A stretch of 59,961 nt of DNA from Haloimpatiens massiliensis (GTDB lineage: Bacteria; Bacillota; Clostridia; Clostridiales; Clostridiaceae), in the NCBI RefSeq assembly GCF_900184255.1, contig NZ_LT854637.1, forward strand, positions 1 to 59,961, read 5' to 3'. The notes beneath the pieces were generated by a model. It was not told where the DNA came from, searched no databases, and saw only the letters and a list, made by a program, of their open reading frames with translations. Shown here in pieces: positions 54,636 through 59,961 of this stretch. The stretch's first letter is position 1, and each line of letters starts with the position of its first letter. A program made the position numbers and the translations under genes.

Positions 54636-54795
54636 AGGTACATGAAAAGAAATAACAAGTCAAAGATGCTAGTATATTTTGTGTCAGACAAGGAAGCAGG
54701 TTCTGTCGATAGTAGGACTATCGTCGGGTTCTGCTGACGCAGTATGACGCAAAATAGACTAGTATACTGACTTATTATTTATTTGAATGTGACTT
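54636..54795 (+). repeat. Interspersed 160-bp hairpin element, copy 3 (inverted, diverged)
   Basis: Reverse-complement orientation to copies 1 and 2, with roughly 10-15 substitutions. The whole length folds: GGTACAT with ATGTGAC, AAATAACAAGTCA with TGACTTATTATTT, ATGCTAGT with ACTAGTAT, TTTTGTGTCA with TGACGCAAAA, and the apical stem GCAG...CTGC. Several substitutions in the apical stem keep pairing through G-U. It lies just upstream of the transketolase genes, ending ~20 bp before their SD. Confidence 0.82.
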
Positions 54796-54826
54796 AATAT
54801 TAAATGCAATAAAAGGAGGAATAAAA

Positions 54827-55648
54827 ATGGATAAGAAGGAAATTCAATTGTTGGAAGAAAAAAGCAAGATAATACGTAGGCTTATTATTAATCAAATAGC
54901 AAAACTAGGACAGGGACATGTAGGCGGAAGTCTTTCAGCTGTGGAAGCTCTAGTAGTTTTATATAATAAGGTAATGAATATAGACCCTAAAAATCCTAAA
55001 ATGAAGGGAAGAGATAGGTTTGTAATGTCAAAAGGACATGCAGGTCCGGCAGTATACTCAGTTTTAGCGGAGAAGGGATATTTTGACATTTCAGAATTAG
55101 ATACTTTAAATAAGCCGGAAACTAACTTACCTAGTCACTGCGATATGAATAAAACCAAAGGTGTTGACATGACAGTTGGTTCATTAGGACAAGGTATATC
55201 TTGTGCAGTAGGTATGGCTAAAGCATCAAAAATAATGAAGGATAATGCATATATTTATTGTATGGTTGGAGATGGTGAGAGTCAGGAAGGACAGGTTTGG
55301 GAAGCAGCCATGACTTCTGTACAGTTTAAATTAAATAATCTTATATGTTTTACAGATTATAATAAGATTCAGTTAGATGGTACTTTAGAGGAAATAATGA
55401 ATGTAGCTCCATTAGATAAAAAATGGGAAGCTTTTGGATGGAATGTTATAACTGTTGATGGACATGACATAGAGAAAATTTATAATGCAATTGAAGAAGC
55501 TAAAGAATCTAAATCAAAGCCTACAATGATTATTTTAGAAACTATAAAAGGTAAAGGAGTTTCATTTATAGAGAAAATGGGAACTGCTAATCACAGTATG
55601 CCAATTACGGAAGAACAAAGAGTACAAGCATTAAAAGAGTTAGAATAG
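54827..55648 (+). CDS. Transketolase, N-terminal (TPP-binding) subunit
   Basis: 273-aa half-transketolase with the TPP-binding region MVGDGESQEGQVWEAAM and FTDYNKIQLDG, and the early HVGGSLSAVEALVVLY and SKGHAGPAVYSVLAEKGY. It pairs with the C-terminal subunit encoded 12 bp downstream. SD AAAGGAGG lies 6 bp before the ATG. Such split enzymes are common in carbohydrate loci and act on pentulose phosphates or special sugars (for example apulose-4-phosphate). Confidence 0.95.
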   Translation: MDKKEIQLLEEKSKIIRRLIINQIAKLGQGHVGGSLSAVEALVVLYNKVMNIDPKNPKMKGRDRFVMSKGHAGPAVYSVLAEKGYFDISELDTLNKPETNLPSHCDMNKTKGVDMTVGSLGQGISCAVGMAKASKIMKDNAYIYCMVGDGESQEGQVWEAAMTSVQFKLNNLICFTDYNKIQLDGTLEEIMNVAPLDKKWEAFGWNVITVDGHDIEKIYNAIEEAKESKSKPTMIILETIKGKGVSFIEKMGTANHSMPITEEQRVQALKELE

Positions 55649-55660
55649 GAGGGGAACTTA

Positions 55661-56614
55661 ATGTTAGAAAATAAAGAGATGAGAAAAGTATTGTGTGAAG
55701 AGTTAGAAAAATTAATGACTGAGGATGAGAGAATAGTAGTTATAGATGCAGATTTAGCTAAGCCAAACGGTACTATGCCTTTGAGAAGTAAATTTCCAGA
55801 CAGAGCTTTTGATGTGGGTATTGCAGAACAAAACATGGCTTCCATGGCAGCAGGAATGGCGTCCTATGGATGTATACCATTTATAGCTAGTTTTACACCA
55901 TTTACTTCAAGAAGAATTTGTGATCAAATTGCGGTATCCATATGTTATGCAAAACAAAATGTTAAGATATTAGGTACAGCACCAGGAATTGCCGCACAAT
56001 TGAATGGTGGCACTCATATGAGCATGGAGGATATAGGAGTATTAAGAAGTATTCCAGATATGGTTATATTTGAACCAGTAGATATAGTGCAACTTAAAAA
56101 AGCTCTTCCTAAGGTAATAGAGTATGAAGGACCTATTTATATAAGATTGTTTAGAAAAGTCTCACCTATAGTATTTGATGAAAATTATGAATTTAATTTA
56201 TTTAAAGCAGATTATATAAGAAAGGGCAATGATGTCACATTATTTGCTTCAGGAATTATGGTAGCAGAAGCATTAGAAGCGGCAGATAAGCTTAAAAAGG
56301 AAAATATAGAGGCAGAAGTTATTAACATACACACAATTAAGCCAATAGATAGAGAAACAATAATTGAATCCTCAAAGAAAACTGGTGCTGTGGTAACTTG
56401 TGAAAACCATAATGTAGTAGGTGGATTAAAAAGTGCTGTGGCAGAGGTTTTAGCTGAGGAATGTCCAGTTCCATTAAAGGCAGTGGGTGTTCAAGATCAT
56501 TTTGGAGAAGTGGGAAGTTTAGATTTTTTAAAGGAAAAATATCATATGACATCAGAGGATATAATTAAAGCTGCAAAGGAAGTTATAAGTAAAAAACTTA
56601 TAAGAACTATTTAA
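55661..56614 (+). CDS. Transketolase, C-terminal subunit
   Basis: 317-aa subunit with the pyrimidine-binding domain (DADLAKPNGTMPLRSKFPDRAFDVGIAEQNM; the Glu in GIAEQNM activates TPP) and the C-terminal regulatory domain (TCENHNVVGGLKSAVAEVL). SD AGGAGGGG is 6-7 bp upstream; it is translationally coupled to the N-terminal subunit. Probably links the PTS-imported sugar phosphate to the pentose phosphate pathway. Confidence 0.95.
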   Translation: MLENKEMRKVLCEELEKLMTEDERIVVIDADLAKPNGTMPLRSKFPDRAFDVGIAEQNMASMAAGMASYGCIPFIASFTPFTSRRICDQIAVSICYAKQNVKILGTAPGIAAQLNGGTHMSMEDIGVLRSIPDMVIFEPVDIVQLKKALPKVIEYEGPIYIRLFRKVSPIVFDENYEFNLFKADYIRKGNDVTLFASGIMVAEALEAADKLKKENIEAEVINIHTIKPIDRETIIESSKKTGAVVTCENHNVVGGLKSAVAEVLAEECPVPLKAVGVQDHFGEVGSLDFLKEKYHMTSEDIIKAAKEVISKKLIRTI

Positions 56615-56765
56615 TTTAAAGAAATTTATGCCAGGGGGCTGTATATAATGTATTTCTATTTATTATATGCAGTTCCTTCTTTATTTTTTAAGATTTAGAA
56701 TGTTTAAGTATGATAATATAGTTAGTAAAGTATGTTTAGTTATAATAATGAAAGGAATTATAGTT

Positions 56766-57659
56766 ATGATAGATATAAAATTAAAAACTTTTATAACTGT
56801 ATCACAAACTAAAAATTTTACTAAGGCTGCAAATATTCTAAATATGACCCAACCAGCTATTTCTCAACATATTAAATTTCTTGAACAATATTATAAGGTG
56901 AAATTATTTAGAAAGAGTAAAAATAAAATAGAGCTCACGTCTCAAGGGGAATTTCTTTATCAAAATGCCTTAGAACTAGATAGACTTAGTAAATTTATAG
57001 AAAACTCTTTAGAAAACAGTACATCTTTTATTAAAAAATATAGATTAGGGGCAAGTCTCACTATAGGAGGTTTTACTATACCTAATTTAATAAGTACATA
57101 CATGAATAAGAATCCCAATATAGATATAATATTGACTATAGATAATACAGAAAATATAGTAAATAAGCTTTTAGATGGAAATATAGATTTGGGAGCAGTA
57201 GAAGGACCTTTTGATAAAACTAAGGTTAAGTACACTACTTTTAAAAAGGATGAACTTATATTAGTTGCATCGCCAAAGCATCCCTTCGCTGGCAGAGGGG
57301 AAGTTAATGTGGAAGAGGTTTTAAGAGACAAACTTATTTTAAGAGAAAAAGGCTCTGGAACTAGAGAGGTATTTGAAAAATATTTAATAAAATCCGGTCA
57401 CATGCTTACAGATGAACATATTCATATGGAAATATCTAATATAAGTGCTACGGTGTCTTTAGTGTGTGAGAATCTAGGCTGTACAGTTATATCTAAGGAA
57501 GCAGTTAAAGAGCAATTAAAAAAGGGTACATTAATAAGGGTACCCATAAAGGGATTTAACATGAAAAGAGAATTTAATTTTATATATAAAGGTAATAAAG
57601 AGCCAGAGTTTTCAAAAGACTTTATGAGTTTTTGTAAAGAAGCAACTTCTAATGATTAA
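56766..57659 (+). CDS. LysR-family transcriptional regulator
   Basis: 298-aa regulator. HTH at residues ~1-60 (FITVSQTKNFTKAANILNMTQPAISQHIKFLE), then a substrate-binding domain with GASLTIGGFTIPNLISTY. Similar to the CysB-like/YwfK group by eye. ATG 56766 is chosen behind AAAGGA (9-bp spacing). Its target is perhaps the reductase gene that follows, separated by 350 bp; no LysR box (T-N11-A) was pinned down. Confidence 0.9.
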   Translation: MIDIKLKTFITVSQTKNFTKAANILNMTQPAISQHIKFLEQYYKVKLFRKSKNKIELTSQGEFLYQNALELDRLSKFIENSLENSTSFIKKYRLGASLTIGGFTIPNLISTYMNKNPNIDIILTIDNTENIVNKLLDGNIDLGAVEGPFDKTKVKYTTFKKDELILVASPKHPFAGRGEVNVEEVLRDKLILREKGSGTREVFEKYLIKSGHMLTDEHIHMEISNISATVSLVCENLGCTVISKEAVKEQLKKGTLIRVPIKGFNMKREFNFIYKGNKEPEFSKDFMSFCKEATSND

Positions 57660-57804
57660 ATTAGCGTTGTTATAGATAAATTTAAAAAGTTTTTTTAGTT
57701 TTGGGTAATGTTTTTGTTATAAAATCTCATTATATCCCCATAATAAATCCTTATTGGATTTATTATATATGTAGTAGTATGCTATAACTGTAGTTAGGAT
57801 TTTA

Positions 57805-57975
57805 TTTAACCAAGAAATTTCTATTTCAGCGAAACTAAGTGAATGAAAAGTTTACTTTGTAATAAGTGAAAATATAATAGCTATTAAAGATGAGGTAGTT
57901 ATTAAAAATAAAATGGCTACCGAAGGTAGAGTAGTTGTTACAGATAAAATAATTATTAAATATAGCATAGTTTAG
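57805..57975 (+). pseudogene. Possible DUF3794 (SPOCS domain) remnant
   Basis: Frame: FNQEISISAKLSE, stop, then KVYFVISENIIAIKDEVVIK and NKMATEGRVVVTDKIIIKYS to a stop. The pattern VISE..I...V.T..GT..EG..L.G...I.Y resembles DUF3794/SPOCS repeats of clostridial spore-coat proteins. There is no SD and an internal stop. It is a weak match by eye; the rest of the 350-bp gap (57660-58010) holds a TAATAAATCC/GGATTTATTA hairpin at 57741-57765, possibly ending the LysR mRNA. Confidence 0.4.
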
Positions 57976-58010
57976 TGCAAAACTAAAAATTAAATATGGG
58001 GGAATTAGAT

Positions 58011-58898
58011 ATGAGAAATATAACAGCTGAAGAAAAGAAAAAATTAAAAGGACAAGGATTTTTACCTCAAAGACAAGATGGTTATTTTGCTTGTAGAGTT
58101 ATAACGAAGAATGGATGTAATACAGCTGAAGAGATGAAAAAAATTAGTGAAATTGCTGAGAAATATGGAAGGGGATATGTAAGTTACACCACAAGACTTA
58201 CAGTAGAAATCCCATGGATAGAGTATGAAAATATAGAAAAGGTAAAAGAAGAATTAAAAGAATTAGGATTATATAGTGGTGGTACTGGGGATAAGATAAG
58301 ACCAGTAACCGCTTGCAAGGGAACAGTTTGTGTCTATGGCTTAGCAGATACTCAAGCTTTAGCAGAGGAAATACACAATACTTTTTATGAAGGATGGAGA
58401 GGCATTTCTCTTCCTCATAAATTTAAAATAGGTATTGGAGGATGTCCCAACAACTGTATTAAGCCAGATTTAAATGATTTTGGCATAGTAGGCCAGAGAA
58501 AGATCAGAATAGAAGAAGATAAGTGCAAAGCATGTAACAATTGTGGAATGGAGAAAGCTTGTGTTCATGGAGCTATAAATAAAAAAGAAGGGCAAAAGCC
58601 AACAATAGATAGGGAGAAATGTGTTAATTGTGGCAAATGCTTAGAGGCATGCTATTTTGATGCTACAGCAGTTGAAAAGGAAGGATTTAAAGTATATCTA
58701 GGTGGTAAATGGGGCAAAAAAACGAGACCAGGACAGGCCATACAAGGAATTTTCTCAAAGGAAGAGGTTATGGACATACTAGAGAAATCTATACTTTTCT
58801 ATAAGGAAAATGGAAATACAAAAGAAAGATTTGGAGATATGATTGATACAATAGGAAAATCAAAGATAGAAGGAGAGCTTGGTTTTAAATTATTATAA
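58011..58898 (+). CDS. Siroheme/4Fe-4S nitrite-sulfite reductase-like protein
   Basis: 295-aa single-chain reductase. N-terminal ferredoxin-half domain (about 20-80), the siroheme-[4Fe-4S] motif with ACKGTVC and GGCPNNC (C-x5-C...C-x3-C), then two ferredoxin clusters (CKACNNCGMEKAC; CVNCGKCLEAC). Smaller than canonical assimilatory enzymes and like dissimilatory AsrC-type small sulfite reductases of clostridia. It could reduce sulfite or nitrite, with electrons from ferredoxin. ATG 58011 is chosen behind GGGGGA; ATG 57996 overlaps that SD. The AsrA/AsrB partners are not in this window. Confidence 0.88.
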   Translation: MRNITAEEKKKLKGQGFLPQRQDGYFACRVITKNGCNTAEEMKKISEIAEKYGRGYVSYTTRLTVEIPWIEYENIEKVKEELKELGLYSGGTGDKIRPVTACKGTVCVYGLADTQALAEEIHNTFYEGWRGISLPHKFKIGIGGCPNNCIKPDLNDFGIVGQRKIRIEEDKCKACNNCGMEKACVHGAINKKEGQKPTIDREKCVNCGKCLEACYFDATAVEKEGFKVYLGGKWGKKTRPGQAIQGIFSKEEVMDILEKSILFYKENGNTKERFGDMIDTIGKSKIEGELGFKLL

Positions 58899-58932
58899 AA
58901 TCCAGTAAAAATTATATTTTTTTAATATAAAT

Positions 58933-58970
58933 AAAAAGAGGTTTTGGGAACTATTCAAAACCCCTTTTTA
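58933..58970. terminator. Terminator between converging reductase and IseA-like genes
   Basis: AAAAAGAGGTTTTG pairs with CAAAACCCCTTTTT (one mismatch) and is T-rich on both strands. Confidence 0.85.
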
Positions 58971-58983
58971 TTTGCATTAAATT

Positions 58984-59451
58984 TTACCAAGGTGAAAAAG
59001 TAGCAGTATCTACTAGCCAATTTGTTCCATCAAAAACTAAAGTAGCTTTTTCAGTTTTAAAGTCAATTTCATCATAGTATCCTTGGAAAGTTACATATAG
59101 TTTATTACCTTCATATTTTGTTGATGTTATTTTAGCATTTTTCATATTAAAAATTTGACCAAATTGTCCTACCGACATATAATATTGCCCATCAATTTTT
59201 TTGTTAAAAACATAATTTGTTAATCTTTCAATATAATCATTAGTAAAGTATTTATTTAAATTAAGATTTTTATTTAAATAAGCAACAAGCAATTCATGAG
59301 ATGTTATGCTTTTAGGCATTTTCATATAAGTATAATTATTAAATTCTTGGAATGGTGGATGATTTATATAGAAGCTCTCCAAATTCCTCATGCTCTTGTA
59401 TGAATTAGATAATAAATTTATAATTTCCTTCTTTAAATGAGCAAATTTCAT
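58984..59451 (-). CDS. IseA-like protein, probably N-terminally truncated
   Basis: 155-aa ORF. Segments MPKSITSHELLVAYLNKNLN, KYFTNDYIERL, DGQYYMSVGQFG and ATLVFDGTNWLVDTATF resemble the DL-endopeptidase inhibitor IseA family, which is secreted and controls cell-wall hydrolases. No signal peptide and no SD lie before the ATG at 59449-59451, and the neighbouring DNA runs into a transposase element. The start was probably lost, so this may be a pseudogene. Family match is by eye. Confidence 0.45.
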   Translation of the reverse strand: MKFAHLKKEIINLLSNSYKSMRNLESFYINHPPFQEFNNYTYMKMPKSITSHELLVAYLNKNLNLNKYFTNDYIERLTNYVFNKKIDGQYYMSVGQFGQIFNMKNAKITSTKYEGNKLYVTFQGYYDEIDFKTEKATLVFDGTNWLVDTATFSPW

Positions 59452-59537
59452 AACAAATTATGGAATAAAAATAGACATTCATAATATCCTAGTGTATTAT
59501 ATTTCTGTCAGAAAACATAAACAAAGGATGAATATAA

Positions 59538-59961
59538 ATGTCTACAGAAAATAATATACCATATAATAAAGAGATTAACAATTTCATAATTAAACTTGGA
59601 TTATCATTATATTTAACACTGCCTCAATTAAAACATGTTTGTGAATTTATCTTTGCAGCCGTAGGTCGTGGGTATGATGGCAAAGTTATTCATATAGCTG
59701 AAAGTTGCTATCAGAGTACTTATAGAACATCCATAGGTCAATTTTTATCCAAAAGCCCATGGAATGAAGATTATATTTTGAGAGCATTACAAAAGTTCGC
59801 AGTTAATAAAATTTGGCAGTTATCTCGTGATACAGGAAAGCCTATTTATGTGATTATTGATGATACTATCTGTAAGAAGACAAAGCCTTCGTCACGGGCT
59901 AAAAATCCTATAGAAAAGTGTCAATTTCATCAATCACATTTAGAAAATAAAAAAGTCTATG
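59538..59961 (+). CDS. Transposase, N-terminal part (cut by window edge)
   Basis: An open frame starts at ATG 59538 (AAAGGA upstream) and runs off the window after ~141 codons. YDGKVIHIAESCYQSTYRTS is followed by VIIDDTICKKTKPSS, the first catalytic Asp block (IDDT) also seen in the 51325 transposase, so it is a DDE enzyme of a related IS4/IS701-like group. Left IS end probably lies between 59452 and 59537. Codons such as CGT and CGG are more frequent than in host genes. Confidence 0.85.
   Translation, partial: MSTENNIPYNKEINNFIIKLGLSLYLTLPQLKHVCEFIFAAVGRGYDGKVIHIAESCYQSTYRTSIGQFLSKSPWNEDYILRALQKFAVNKIWQLSRDTGKPIYVIIDDTICKKTKPSSRAKNPIEKCQFHQSHLENKKVY

Overview
The window is a low-GC, AGA/ATA-rich chromosomal segment spanning the replication origin of a spore-forming Clostridium (cluster I). 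The gene order fits a C. botulinum group I / C. sporogenes-like genome; that species-level guess is an inference. Supporting signs are the oriC gene order, spore genes (yyaC, a ytvI-like gene, a LonC-type protease), purine-rich Shine-Dalgarno sites before nearly every gene, and strong co-orientation with replication (minus strand left of about 8.5-10.5 kb, plus strand to the right).

Layout. (1) 1-10.1 kb, minus strand: the 5' part of a 16S rRNA gene, then gyrA, gyrB, remB, recF, yaaA, dnaN and dnaA, forming one replication-initiation cluster. oriC is bipartite. DnaA boxes lie upstream of dnaA (10.1-10.5 kb). Between dnaA and dnaN (8.5-8.7 kb) there are boxes, a G-rich patch and a row of DnaA-trio repeats, which marks the likely unwinding site. 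(2) 10.6-21 kb, plus strand: rpmH (not in the supplied ORF set), rnpA, yidD, yidC, jag, mnmE, mnmG, rsmG, noc, parA, parB, a DUF4446 gene and a YkuS-like gene, with two perfect parS palindromes. (3) 21.3-31.5 kb: a dead TnpB remnant; a minus-strand group (yyaC, ytvI-like, cysteine-desulfurase-like); a yedF/DUF3343 sulfur/selenium pair; DUF951; rpsF-ssb-rpsR behind an S6:S18-type leader; then a MazG-like gene, yybS, gdpP and rplI. (4) 31.5-36 kb: lonC, dnaB and an EamA permease.

(5) 36-59.96 kb is accessory. It begins at a tRNA-Thr(CGT) followed by an Rpn/PD-(D/E)XK nuclease, a broken phage antirepressor and a 5'-truncated second tRNA-Thr, which looks like the scar of an integrated element. 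A LevR-type sigma-54 activator then faces a galactitol-family PTS (IIA, IIB, IIC), a class II aldolase and DhaK/DhaL. The intergenic region carries a near-consensus sigma-54 promoter and three copies of an 11-bp operator-like word. After an IS3 scar comes a foreign-looking ceramidase-like gene behind a leader peptide and an attenuator-like RNA. A second carbohydrate locus follows: a PRD/PTS regulator, IIB, IIC and a split transketolase. It is interrupted by a complete IS whose ends and 5-bp target duplication can be read. The window closes with a LysR regulator, a siroheme/4Fe-4S reductase, an IseA-like ORF and a transposase cut by the window edge.

The most unusual unexplained signal is a family of three 160-bp interspersed elements (18.2, 34.8 and 54.7 kb). 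Each can fold end to end into one long hairpin, and G-U wobble pairs favour one strand, so they look like a mobile or structured RNA family rather than plain terminators.
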